Below, piece by piece: positions 44,632 through 53,501 of a DNA stretch of 63,873 nt. How positions within the stretch are numbered: the first letter of the stretch is position 1; each line of letters begins with the position of its first letter. Position numbers and translations under genes: made by a program. The notes under the pieces were generated by a model. It was not told the DNA's origin. It did no database searches and was given only the letters and a program-made list of their open reading frames with translations. The DNA comes from JAJFTV01 sp964532655 (GTDB lineage Bacteria > Chloroflexota > Anaerolineae > Anaerolineales > Anaerolineaceae), in NCBI GenBank assembly GCA_964532655.1, contig CAZHMZ010000004.1, positions 1 through 63,873 of the forward strand, written 5' to 3'.

Positions 44632-46053
44632 ATGAAATCACTCTTTCAGCGCCTGGGTTTCCCCAAAAAGGAGTCATCACCAAAGGTTTCATCCTTTGAT
44701 TCTCCCGGCGGGCTGGACGCGCCGTTGACCATGCGCATAATTGTCAGGCAGTGGTTCCCGCTGGCGTTGAGCTGGACCGTCATGTCTTTTGACGGCATCA
44801 TCCTGGCGGCCATCATGGCGCGCCTGCCGGACCCTGAGATCAATTTAGCCGCCTACGGCGGGATTGCCTTCTCGCTGGCGTTTGTGATGTCAGCGCCCAT
44901 CTCATCCATGCTGGCCATCTCCACGGCTCTTTCGCGCAACTGGCAGGCTTTTGCCCGGCTGCGCAAGTTTATGTTGATGGTGGCGCTGGTCATCACAGCG
45001 CTGTACGCACTGATGGCCCTTACACCGCTGTATTACTGGGTGGCAGGCACGGTGATCGGCGCTCCGGCTGAGATTCTGGAACCCGGGCGCTGGGGATTGA
45101 TCATTCTCATGCCGTTTCCCTTTTTGGTGGGGTTCCGCCGTCTGCAGCAGGGGGTGTTGATCCGTTTTGGGCAGGCAGATGGCGTGACGATCAGCACCTT
45201 TTTGCGCATCATCACCGAGGTGATTTTACTGCTGCTGGGAATGCGGTTTCTGCGTATCCCCGGAATCATGATCGCCACCGGGGCACAGACTTCCGGTATG
45301 GTGGTGGAGATGCTGTATGCCACGCTGCGCGCACGCCCCATCATTCGAAATGAATTGAAAGCCGTACCGGTGGATCAGGAACTGACCTGGAGAGATCTGC
45401 TGAAGTTCTTCATTCCATTCTCGCTCAGCACCATCATTTCCTTTTCGTTCCAGTTTATCAACAGTGCGGGCATGAGCCGTATGCCCATGCCAATCGAATC
45501 CCTGGCTGTCTTTCCGGTGGTATCCTCTTTTGCATGGATGTTGCAGGGCCCGGGTGTGGCCCAACAAGAGGTGGTGGTTTCGCTGCTGGATCGTAAGAAA
45601 TCGCTTGGTATTCTGCGCCGTTTCACCATCTTATTGATTTCCGGTGAACTGCTGCTGACCCTGCTGGTCCTGCTCACACCGCTGTCCATTCTATGGTTCA
45701 CCGGGGTCTCATCGCTATCCCCTGATCTGGCACGCATGGCCAATCTGGCGATGTGGTTTTTCCTGCCGCAATCGGGGATTGCTGTGCTGCAATGCTGGTA
45801 TCAGGGGCTGATCATCTACAGCCGGCGCACCCGCCTGATGACCGAAGCGATCATCGTGTCACTGGCTGTGGAGATTGTCATCATGGCTGCCGGCATTCTC
45901 ACCGGGCGTTTCAGTGGTATCTACGTGGCCTCTTTTGCCTTTTTGTTTGCATACGCGACGCAGATCTTCTGGCAGTACCTACGCAGCCGTTCCTATGCCC
46001 GCAGTCTGCATGAACGCGACCAGGCGGAACCGGCTGTTGTGACCGCACAGTAA
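44632..46053 (+). CDS. MATE/MOP-superfamily membrane transporter
   Basis: 473 residues with about 12 helices and no signal peptide. The repeat-like RQWFPLALSWTVMSFDGIILAAIMARL and later KFFIPFSLSTIISFSFQFINSAGMSR are the paired first helices of a MATE-type fold. It starts 16 bp after pcrA. It could be a drug/Na+ antiporter or a lipid or polymer flippase; the substrate is not readable. Confidence 0.7.
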   Translation: MKSLFQRLGFPKKESSPKVSSFDSPGGLDAPLTMRIIVRQWFPLALSWTVMSFDGIILAAIMARLPDPEINLAAYGGIAFSLAFVMSAPISSMLAISTALSRNWQAFARLRKFMLMVALVITALYALMALTPLYYWVAGTVIGAPAEILEPGRWGLIILMPFPFLVGFRRLQQGVLIRFGQADGVTISTFLRIITEVILLLLGMRFLRIPGIMIATGAQTSGMVVEMLYATLRARPIIRNELKAVPVDQELTWRDLLKFFIPFSLSTIISFSFQFINSAGMSRMPMPIESLAVFPVVSSFAWMLQGPGVAQQEVVVSLLDRKKSLGILRRFTILLISGELLLTLLVLLTPLSILWFTGVSSLSPDLARMANLAMWFFLPQSGIAVLQCWYQGLIIYSRRTRLMTEAIIVSLAVEIVIMAAGILTGRFSGIYVASFAFLFAYATQIFWQYLRSRSYARSLHERDQAEPAVVTAQ

Positions 46054-46104
46054 TCATTTGAACTTTTCAATCATTTCAAAATATTTCCTTCTGGAGGGAT
46101 GATC

Positions 46105-46977
46105 ATGTCAAAGATTGCCTGGATTGGTGTGGGTGTTATGGGTAGTTCCATGGCCAAAAATCTGATGAAATGCGGACACGATTTGCGTCTGTACAGCCGC
46201 ACCCTGTCAAAAGCTGAAAACGTCGCCCGAGAAGCTGGTGGACGTGTGTGTACCACCATCGCCGAGGCAGTGGAGGGGGCAGAGTACATCTTTACCATTG
46301 TGGGGTATCCCAAAGATGTGGAAGAAGTTTACCTGGGAGTAGACGGGATCTTTGCTCATGCCCCAAAGGGATCGTTATGTGTGGATATGACCACCTCGCA
46401 GCCCACGCTGGCTGCCCACCTGTATGATGAGGGCAAACAACACGGCATCCGTGTCATGGATGCCCCGGTTTCGGGCGGGGATTCAGGCGCCCGTAATGCC
46501 ACACTCTCCATCATGATCGGGGGAGACGAGGCAGATTTTGAAGAGGTCAAACCCCTCTTCGAGTGCATGGGAAAGAACATCGTGCATCTCGGACCGGCCG
46601 GGTATGGGCAGCACACCAAGGCAGCCAATCAAATCGCGCTGGCAGGCGCCACCGCTGCTATGACCGAAGCGCTGGTGTACGCCCATCAGGTAGGGCTTGA
46701 TCCCCAAAAAATGCTGGCTGCCATCGGCGCTGGTGCTGCCGGAAGCTGGCAGTTGAACAATATGGCTCCGCGCGTTCTCAAAGGGGATCTGGCGCCCGGT
46801 TTCTTTATCAAGCACTACATCAAGGATATGAAAATCATCCGTGAAGAGATCGAAAAACGCGGAATGGAATTACAAATGTTGAACACCGTGCTGGATCTGT
46901 ACGAGCAGATGGCCGCCCGCGGTCTGGAAAACGACGGCACTCAGGCTTTAATCAAGCTTTACGAGCAGGAACTCTGA
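46105..46977 (+). CDS. NAD(P)-dependent beta-hydroxyacid dehydrogenase
   Basis: 290 residues from the ATG at 46105, with GGAGGG 7 bp upstream; another ATG 6 bp earlier is in frame. The N-terminal Rossmann motif is IGVGVMGSSMAKNLMKCGHD. The substrate motif DAPVSGGDSGARNATLSIMIGG and the catalytic Lys in GQHTKAANQIALAG identify the 3-hydroxyisobutyrate/tartronate-semialdehyde/GLYR1 family. The exact acid is uncertain. Confidence 0.9.
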   Translation: MSKIAWIGVGVMGSSMAKNLMKCGHDLRLYSRTLSKAENVAREAGGRVCTTIAEAVEGAEYIFTIVGYPKDVEEVYLGVDGIFAHAPKGSLCVDMTTSQPTLAAHLYDEGKQHGIRVMDAPVSGGDSGARNATLSIMIGGDEADFEEVKPLFECMGKNIVHLGPAGYGQHTKAANQIALAGATAAMTEALVYAHQVGLDPQKMLAAIGAGAAGSWQLNNMAPRVLKGDLAPGFFIKHYIKDMKIIREEIEKRGMELQMLNTVLDLYEQMAARGLENDGTQALIKLYEQEL

Positions 46978-47023
46978 TTTTATAACAGGCAATTTTTTTT
47001 ATTTTTCAGAAAAGGAGCTCAGT

Positions 47024-49021
47024 ATGATACGGGACGTCATGGAAAAGATGGGTCAATCGGTTTCAGGCGGACGCATTTTCAACAGCGTCAGAGAAATATC
47101 CAACTATCACCGCATTCAGGCCAGCCCGGGCTACCGCGCCGCTGCGCAGCATGTTCAGCAGCGTCTGGCGCAGAGCGGGTTTAACGCGGTGATTCATACT
47201 TACCCGGCAGACGGCAGCACCTGGTTTTTTACCTCCAAAATGTTCCGCGAGTGGAATTGCCGCGAGGCGGTGCTGGATCTTGTGGAACCGCAAAAACGCC
47301 TGGCTGATTTCAGCGCCAACAATATGTCGATCATCCAGCGCAGCATCCCGTGCGACTATCGCGACCAACCGCTGGATATTGTGCTGATGGATAAGGGCAG
47401 TGATCCGCAGAACTATACCGGTGTCGATCTGAAGGGCAAGCTGCTTTTCGTGCGGCAGAATTTTCATGGCTTTATGGATTGGGCCATTCAGGAACGCGGA
47501 GCGCTTGGCTTTATCACCGATGTGATCGCTGAAATGCCAGGTGTGCGCGCCCGCGCCGATTTGTATGATGTGATGACCTATACCTCCTTCTGGTGGAGAC
47601 AGCCGGATGAACCGCCCACCTTTGGGTTTGTGCTCACCCCGCGCATGGGTGATTTTCTGGCGCAGCTTTGTTTACAGAAACGCGCCGAACATGAAAAGGA
47701 TCCATCCGCTGATGCGTATCCAAAAGCGACTGCCTTTATCGATGCGGAGCTTTACGACGGCAGTATTGAGGTGGTGGAGACCTATCTGCCCGGCGAAACA
47801 GAGGAAGAATTGCTGATTGTGGCGCATCTGTGCCATCCGCGCTCTTCCGCAAACGATAATGCCAGCGGCGTGGCAGCCTCGATGGAAGCCGTGAAAGCCA
47901 TCCGGGATCTGACCGAAAGCGGGCAGCTTCCGCGTCTCAGGCGCGGTATTCGCATGATCTTTGTGCCGGAGTTCACCGGAACGTACGCGTATCTGCACGG
48001 AATCGGTGAAGCCCGCAGCAGGATCAAGGCCGGCATCAATCTGGATATGGTGGGTGGCCGGCAGGTGCACGGCTACGGCCCCATCACCATCAGCGGACTG
48101 CCGCATTCCACCCCCTCGTTTGTGGTGGATCTGGCGGCGCTCATCATGGACGAGGTGCGCCGCAACCAGCCCGCACAGGGTAAAGGCAATACATCTGCCA
48201 TGTTCAACGGCAAGGTGGGCAGCTTTGAAACCGGCAGTGACCATTATGTGCTCTCCGACCCCACCATCAACATCCCATCCATCATGCTGGGTCAGTGGCC
48301 GGATAAGTTCTATCACACCAGCGGAGATACCCCCGAGGTGGTGGATCCGTTCATTTTGCACAAATCGGCCAGTATTTGCGCCGGTTATATTTATCTGCTG
48401 GCCAACCTGAACCTGGAGGACATCCCGCTCATTCTCAACAAGAGCCTGGAGCGCCTGACGGAAGAACTGAGTGAACTGGTGAAGAAGACTGCCGGCAAAC
48501 AGCTTGCCAGCGGTTTGCTGTACCGCAAGATGCAGCACCTGACCGAGTTCTACAAGGGCTGCAACCGCTCGCTGGCCGGTTTTTTCAGTGAAAGTGACGA
48601 GCAGGCTGTGCAGGTGCGTATCGAACGGATGAATAAACTGCTGGAACAGGCGGCCGACACGCTGTGGACCGGTTATGTGGAGGATTTCGACCCGGACTTT
48701 GAGGTGGTCGAAGAGCCCGCTCCGGCGGCCTACCGGTATGTTCCGGCGCGTAAGTATGTCACACCGGTGAGCCACCTGGAAGACCACGCCCTGGGTGATC
48801 CGGAAAAGCTGGCAGCCTGCAAAGACCATCTCAAGAACTTCGCCTCAAAACTGCACTCCGCGCATTATTTTGACGGTGTGGTGCAGTTCTACATCAACGG
48901 CGAGCGCTCGCTGTGGGAGATCGCCCAGGAGGCCATGCTCGAAACCAGTGACGGCTCCGTGGAGTATGTGGACCGGTTTGTCAGGCTGCTGGAATCGCTG
49001 GGGCTGGTGGAAATCAATTAA
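47024..49021 (+). CDS. M28-family zinc aminopeptidase-like protein
   Basis: 665 residues, cytosolic, with AAAGGAG upstream. A middle PA-like insert (about 120-240) precedes the metallopeptidase core: VAHLCHPRSSANDNASGVAASMEAV (His, bridging Asp), FVPEFTGTYAYL (Glu), GINLDMVGG (Asp) and GSDHYVLSD (final His). The C-terminal 200 residues form an extra helical/winged-helix region. This resembles the DUF4910/DUF2172-type M28 proteins that are found with glycan or peptide metabolism genes. It follows the dehydrogenase by 46 bp. Confidence 0.78.
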   Translation: MIRDVMEKMGQSVSGGRIFNSVREISNYHRIQASPGYRAAAQHVQQRLAQSGFNAVIHTYPADGSTWFFTSKMFREWNCREAVLDLVEPQKRLADFSANNMSIIQRSIPCDYRDQPLDIVLMDKGSDPQNYTGVDLKGKLLFVRQNFHGFMDWAIQERGALGFITDVIAEMPGVRARADLYDVMTYTSFWWRQPDEPPTFGFVLTPRMGDFLAQLCLQKRAEHEKDPSADAYPKATAFIDAELYDGSIEVVETYLPGETEEELLIVAHLCHPRSSANDNASGVAASMEAVKAIRDLTESGQLPRLRRGIRMIFVPEFTGTYAYLHGIGEARSRIKAGINLDMVGGRQVHGYGPITISGLPHSTPSFVVDLAALIMDEVRRNQPAQGKGNTSAMFNGKVGSFETGSDHYVLSDPTINIPSIMLGQWPDKFYHTSGDTPEVVDPFILHKSASICAGYIYLLANLNLEDIPLILNKSLERLTEELSELVKKTAGKQLASGLLYRKMQHLTEFYKGCNRSLAGFFSESDEQAVQVRIERMNKLLEQAADTLWTGYVEDFDPDFEVVEEPAPAAYRYVPARKYVTPVSHLEDHALGDPEKLAACKDHLKNFASKLHSAHYFDGVVQFYINGERSLWEIAQEAMLETSDGSVEYVDRFVRLLESLGLVEIN

Positions 49022-49033
49022 CCCACCCCTGCC

Positions 49034-49770
49034 CCTCCCTCAGGGAGGGGAAAGAAATAAATGCAGGCAAGGTTTGCCGTCAGAACGGCAAACCTTGCCT
49101 GCGGGACGGGTAAAGCCATTCCTTGCATAGATTTTAGTGGGAAAGAAAACATGATTTTCCCGTATAGAGAAGTGAAGCTTTGCAGTCTTCTACAGAGCTT
49201 CACTTTTTTAGTTTTCCTCCCTCCCTCAGGGAGGGAAAAGTGATTCATGCAGGCAAGTTTGGCGTCAGAACGGCAAACCTTGCCTGCGGGACGGGTAAAG
49301 CCATTGATTGAATAGATTTTTGCGGGAAAGAAAACATGATTTTCCCGTATAGAGAAGTGAAGCTTTGCAGTCTTCTACAGAGCTTCACTTTTTTAGTTTT
49401 CCTCCCTCCCTCAGGGAGGGAAAAGTGATTCTTGCAGGCAAGTTTGGCGTCAAAACGGCAAAACTTGCCTGTGAGACGGATAAAGCCATTGCTTGCATAG
49501 ACTTTAGTGGGAAAGAAAACATGATTTTTCCCCGCAGAGAAGTGCAGTTGTGCAGTCTTCTGCACAACTGCACTTCTTAAAAAATTTCCCCCTTCCCGAT
49601 GGAAGGGGTCAGGGGGTTGGGTTGTTGATCCTTATCAGCAAATTATGAACAACCCACCCCTGCCCCTCCCTCAGGGAGGGAAAAGAAATTAATACAGGCA
49701 AGTTTTGACGTCAGAACGTCAAAACTTGCCTGCGGGACGGGAAAAACCGTTGTCCGTTTAGACATCACCA
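49034..49770. repeat. Tandem array of ~186-bp structured units
   Basis: Units start at 49034, 49220, 49405 and 49665 with CCTCCCTCAGGGAGGG; the fourth is partial after a 75-bp interruption. Each full unit has that palindrome, hairpin A (unit 1 arms 49063-49080 and 49085-49102), a conserved GGGAAAGAAAACATGATTTT segment and hairpin B (unit 3 arms 49539-49555 and 49560-49576). Both hairpins keep pairing through paired base changes between units. No coding frame is preserved. Confidence 0.92.
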
Positions 49771-49794
49771 TTCGGGTGAAATTCCGTCATATTA

Positions 49795-49996
49795 AATTCC
49801 CCTCCTGGGAGGGGTGGCGCGCAGCGCCGGGGTGGTAAAAGCCAATCGGATAATGACTACAATAGTCCACTATCGCAACCACAGGCGCACACTGTGCACC
49901 CCTACCGTAACACGGTTGATATCTGGTCACTAAAATCTCTGCACCAACTGGCAGAATTCCCCTCCTTGGAGGGGTGGCGCGCAGCGCCGGGGTGGT
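49795..49996. repeat. Pair of 42-bp repeats
   Basis: 49795-49836 and 49955-49996 share AATTCCCCTCC(T)(G/T)GGAGGG and GTGGCGCGCAGCGCCGGGGT. Between them lies a GGCGCACACTGTGCACC palindrome near 49885. Non-coding. Confidence 0.8.
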
Positions 49997-50009
49997 CAGT
50001 AATCACCAT

Positions 50010-50038
50010 TTGACAACTTGTCACGCATCGGTTATCCT
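50010..50038 (+). promoter_or_regulatory. Promoter of the SRP RNA
   Basis: TTGACA, 17 bp, TATCCT; the predicted start is about 50044-50046. Confidence 0.82.
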
Positions 50039-50043
50039 TACGC

Positions 50044-50157
50044 CTGCGTCCGGGTGGGACCGGCGCGGCGGAAACCGCCGAACCCCGTCAGGTCCGAGAG
50101 GAAGCAGCGGTAAGGTGGTCTTTTCGGGCGCCGCCGGCAAACCTACCCGGCGCACCT
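50044..50157 (+). ncRNA. ffs: Signal recognition particle RNA (4.5S, bacterial small type)
   Basis: The universally conserved domain IV is present at about 50085-50112: CCGTCAGGTCCGAGAGGAAGC then AGCGG, with the symmetric and asymmetric internal loops. The flanks pair into the long rod: GCGTCCGGGT near the 5' end with ACCCGGCGC near the 3' end, and CCGGCGCGGCGG with the GCCGCCGG side. Size of about 114 nt fits 4.5S RNA without an Alu domain. With Ffh it targets membrane proteins to SecYEG. The ends are estimated from promoter and pairing. Confidence 0.92.
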
Positions 50158-50165
50158 TTAATCTT

Positions 50166-51086
50166 ATGACGAACCCACCCATCTGCAATTACGAAGGCTC
50201 CGATTACCAGGACGTTTTCTGGGAAAGCGGAGGCCGTGCTTATGAAGACGCCGTGGAAGCGGTTGCCCTCAGCCGTTTAATGCCTACATCGGGCAGCCGG
50301 CTGCTGGAACTGGGCGCCGGCGCCGGGCGGAATACCCCGCGCTACCGCGGCTTTCAGCAAATCACTTTGCTCGATTATTCACACACCCAGCTTGAACGCG
50401 CGCGTGACCGGCTCTCACAAACGCAGAACCCGGGTGTGTCTTATCGTTTTGTAGCCGCCGATATCTACCGCCTGCCGTTTGTGCCTGGCGTATTTGACGC
50501 CGCCACCATGATCCGCACACTCCATCACCTAAGCGAGCCAGCTGCCGCCCTGCGCCAGATCCGCAAGGTGCTGCAGCCCGAAGCGGTGTTTGTTTTGGAG
50601 TACGCCAACAAGCACAACATCAAATCCATCCTGCGCTTTCTGCTGCGCAAACAGGACTGGAGCCCGTTCACCCGTGAACCGGTGGAGTTTGTCAAACTCA
50701 ACTTTGACTTTCATCCCGCGGCCATCCGGCAATGGCTGGCTGACAGCGGTTTCAAACTGGAAAAGCAGCTCACCGTATCGCATTACCGCATGGCGCTGCT
50801 CAAGAAGCTGTTCCCGCTCAAGATGCTGGTGTGGATGGACTCGCTGGCCCAGCTAACCGGCGATTGGTGGCAGCTTTCACCCAGCGTGTTCACCCGCAGT
50901 CATAGCACCCAGGAAGGCCTGCCATCTCACAATGGTGACTTTTTTGCCTGCCCGGCTTGCGGCGCCAAATTGGCCGATACGCCCCCGCTGATCACCTGCC
51001 CAGATTGCGGGCGACAATACCCGGTCTCGGACTGCATCTACGATTTTCGCCTGCCGGAAGAATCAGCCGAATCAACAACTGACTGA
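50166..51086 (+). CDS. Class I SAM methyltransferase with C-terminal zinc ribbon
   Basis: 306 residues from the ATG at 50166; longer frames would run back through the SRP RNA. Motif I is RLLELGAGAGRNTPRY, motif II-III LLDYSHTQLERARDRL, and a post-motif FDAATMIRTLHHLSEPAAALRQIRKVL is UbiE/COQ5-like. The last 50 residues hold a zinc ribbon CPACGAKL...CPDCGRQYPV, unusual at the C-terminus of this family (Trm112-like). The methyl acceptor is unknown. It begins 9 bp after the SRP RNA. Confidence 0.82.
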   Translation: MTNPPICNYEGSDYQDVFWESGGRAYEDAVEAVALSRLMPTSGSRLLELGAGAGRNTPRYRGFQQITLLDYSHTQLERARDRLSQTQNPGVSYRFVAADIYRLPFVPGVFDAATMIRTLHHLSEPAAALRQIRKVLQPEAVFVLEYANKHNIKSILRFLLRKQDWSPFTREPVEFVKLNFDFHPAAIRQWLADSGFKLEKQLTVSHYRMALLKKLFPLKMLVWMDSLAQLTGDWWQLSPSVFTRSHSTQEGLPSHNGDFFACPACGAKLADTPPLITCPDCGRQYPVSDCIYDFRLPEESAESTTD

Positions 51087-51178
51087 TTCAATCGCAAATC
51101 CTTACCGGTATCCCTGATCTGATTTGAAAACGTAATCGATCCGTCAGAATCGAATATCTTTTGATCTACAATAAGCAC

Positions 51179-52339
51179 ATGATCAATTTGCCTCCATTTA
51201 TTCCCGGTATGGAACTCAGCCGCCTGTTTTTCACCGAGGCGGTACAGCCCATTCTGGATCAATATTTCCCCGGTCTGGCTTACTCCGTCGGGCGGCTGGA
51301 CTTTGGCTCGGACGTGCTCGGGTTTGACACGCCCATGTCGCGCGATCATGATTGGGGCCCGCGCCTGATGATTTTTGTGGCTGAAGAGGAACTGGAGACG
51401 CGCCGGGATGACATCCTGCGCAGCCTGTCCCGGCATCTGCCGGTGCACATCCACGGATACCCCACCCATTACGAAAACTTTGATTCGGACGGCGCGCAAA
51501 TGACGCCCGTGGAACATGGACCGGTCGATCCATACATCTCGATCATCAGCCCGGAGCGTTTCTTTTTGGGGTACGCCGGGGTGGATATTACACGCCCGCT
51601 GACTCCCGCCGATTGGCTGGTGATTCCATGGCAGCGGCTGGCTACCATCCGTTCAGGGCAGGTGTTCCATGACGGTTTGGAGCGCTTGAATGAAATCAAG
51701 ACCGTTTTGCGCTGGTATCCGCATGATCTGTGGCTGTATACCCTGGCGGCGCAGTGGCGCCAGATCGACCAGGAAGAACCGTTTATGGGGCGCACCGCCA
51801 ACGCCGGTGATGAAATCGGCTCGCGCCTGATCTCGTCCAGGCTGCTTAACCGGCTGATGCAGTTATGCTTCTTGCTGGAGAAAAATTGGCCGCCGTATTC
51901 CAAGTGGTTTGGCAGCGCGTTTTCACGGTTGGAATGCTCACCCGCGCTTGAGTCCCTTTTACTGCAGGTGACTGAAGCCACAGACTGGAAAATTCGCGAA
52001 CAAGGACTGTCTGAATTGTATATACACATAGGGTGTATACACAACAAACAGGGTATTACGGCTTATGTAGAACCCGAAGTCACCCCGTTTTACACCCGGC
52101 CATTTCAGGTACTCCATTCCCAGCGCTATGCAGATGCCCTGTATGCCGCCATTCACTCTGAAGAAGTACTGGCTTTACCGCGCTATGCAGGCAGTATTGA
52201 TCAGATGATCGATAACATTGATGTGCTTGAATCCATTCCGATGTGTCAGCAACTGAAACATGTCTATCAGGACCCGATCCCTGACGCATACCCCGATCCC
52301 TGTCCTCATATGGATCCTCGCACATTGAAGGAGAATTGA
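51179..52339 (+). CDS. DUF4037 (nucleotidyltransferase-like) protein
   Basis: 386 residues from the ATG at 51179. The N-terminal domain VGRLDFGSDVLGFDTPMSRDHDWGPRLMIFV has a GSD...DHDW pattern that I associate with DUF4037 proteins, which look like pol-beta-type nucleotidyltransferases. The C-terminal helical half (about 200-350) follows. It lies just ahead of an SDR gene, and the two may be one transcription unit. Function unknown. Confidence 0.7.
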   Translation: MINLPPFIPGMELSRLFFTEAVQPILDQYFPGLAYSVGRLDFGSDVLGFDTPMSRDHDWGPRLMIFVAEEELETRRDDILRSLSRHLPVHIHGYPTHYENFDSDGAQMTPVEHGPVDPYISIISPERFFLGYAGVDITRPLTPADWLVIPWQRLATIRSGQVFHDGLERLNEIKTVLRWYPHDLWLYTLAAQWRQIDQEEPFMGRTANAGDEIGSRLISSRLLNRLMQLCFLLEKNWPPYSKWFGSAFSRLECSPALESLLLQVTEATDWKIREQGLSELYIHIGCIHNKQGITAYVEPEVTPFYTRPFQVLHSQRYADALYAAIHSEEVLALPRYAGSIDQMIDNIDVLESIPMCQQLKHVYQDPIPDAYPDPCPHMDPRTLKEN

Positions 52340-52341
52340 CC

Positions 52342-53130
52342 ATGAAAGTGATTGTCATTACCGGCAGTACCCGTGGTTTGGGGTATGGCCTGGCTCAGGA
52401 GCTTTTGGAAAGGGGCTGTGCCGTATCCATTTGCGGGCGATCCGCTGATTCGGTGAACAGCGCGGCGGAGACTCTGGCACGCCTTTATGGACGCGATAGG
52501 GTGTTGGGCAGTGTTTGTGATGTGTGTGACGACCGGCAAATTCAGGAGTTGTGGAACTCCAGCCGTCAGGTATTCAGCAAAATCGACATCTGGGTGAACA
52601 ATGCCGGCATCTCCAACCCGGTTGCCAAAGTGTGGGAACAGTCCGAAGGACTGATGAGTGATCTGATCCACACCAACGTCCTTGGAACGTTATATGGCTC
52701 CAAAGCGGCCATCAACGGCATGCTCCTGCAGGGATTTGGAGCCGTTTACAACATGCTGGGCATGGGCAGCAACGGCCGCACTCAAGATGGACTGGCCCTG
52801 TACGGTACCAGCAAAGCGGCTCTGCGCTATTTTACCCGGTCTCTGGCTGAGGAAGTGAAAGGGACACCGGTCATCGTGGGGGCGCTGTCACCGGGCATGG
52901 TATTGACCGATCTGCTGAGCGGCAGCCGGAAGACTTCACCGGAAAGCTGGGAACAGGTGAAACGTGTGTTGAATCTGTTCGGCGAACGCCCTGAAACGGT
53001 GACCCCCTGGCTGGCCAAGCAGATCCTTGATAACAAAAGTAATGGAGTAGAAATTCGCTGGCTCACTACAGCCCGTCTTTTAAGCCGGATGCTGGTGTAC
53101 CCGTTCAACCGCTATCGCGTGATCAAATAA
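52342..53130 (+). CDS. Short-chain dehydrogenase/reductase
   Basis: 262 residues from the ATG at 52342, with AAGGAGA upstream. TGSTRGLGYGLA is the NAD(P)-binding TGxxxGxG motif, WVNNAGISN the NNAG motif, and YGTSKAALRYF the catalytic YxxxK; a Ser/Asn lies about 13 residues before it. Classical SDR oxidoreductase; substrate unknown. The C-terminal RLLSRMLVYPFNRYRVI tail is basic and hydrophobic. Confidence 0.9.
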   Translation: MKVIVITGSTRGLGYGLAQELLERGCAVSICGRSADSVNSAAETLARLYGRDRVLGSVCDVCDDRQIQELWNSSRQVFSKIDIWVNNAGISNPVAKVWEQSEGLMSDLIHTNVLGTLYGSKAAINGMLLQGFGAVYNMLGMGSNGRTQDGLALYGTSKAALRYFTRSLAEEVKGTPVIVGALSPGMVLTDLLSGSRKTSPESWEQVKRVLNLFGERPETVTPWLAKQILDNKSNGVEIRWLTTARLLSRMLVYPFNRYRVIK

Positions 53131-53151
53131 GTTGCTGATTGGAGCTGGGTC

Positions 53152-53501
53152 TATTCCGGCCGGATCTTTTCAACTACCCAAAAGTGTGACAATCCCAGCA
53201 CCTGCAAGGGCGTTTTTTCAAGCGCCTGCAATACACCGCGTAAAAGCCTGCCTAACCCGGGAAGACGTTGGATAATGTTGCAGGAGTTCCGCAGGTGATG
53301 GATGATGGAAATGTTGGAAGGATACTTATTCCGGCCGGATCTTTTCAACTACCCAGAAGTGTGACAGTCCCAGCACCTGTAAGGGCGTATGTTCAAGCGC
53401 CTGCAGCAGCCTTCGCAGGATTTTACCCAGCCCGGGTATGCGCTGGATAATGTTGCAGGAGCCCCGCAGGTGATGGATGATGGAATTGTTGGAAGGATAC
53501 T
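53152..53501 (-). pseudogene. Two tandem copies of the 3' end of the following methyltransferase gene
   Basis: Two 175-bp units (53152-53326 and 53327-53501) each repeat about 130 bp coding for the last 41 residues of the methyltransferase at 53501-54253 (IIQR(L/I)PGLG...VLGLSHFWVVEKI(R/Q)PE) plus 45 bp of spacer. The frames stay open and end at the equivalent stop codon, but they lack an ATG start. The outer copy differs from the gene tail at about 23 of 130 bases yet at only six residues, all conservative. They are probably gene-tail fragments, not independent genes. Confidence 0.85.

Noticed and set aside
49034..49770. CRISPR array
   Set aside because: The units are about 186 bp with hairpins and conserved interiors; there are no short identical repeats with unique spacers and no cas genes in the window.
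49974..50165. N-terminal extension of the methyltransferase
   Set aside because: It would translate through the SRP RNA; the ATG at 50166 directly follows that RNA.
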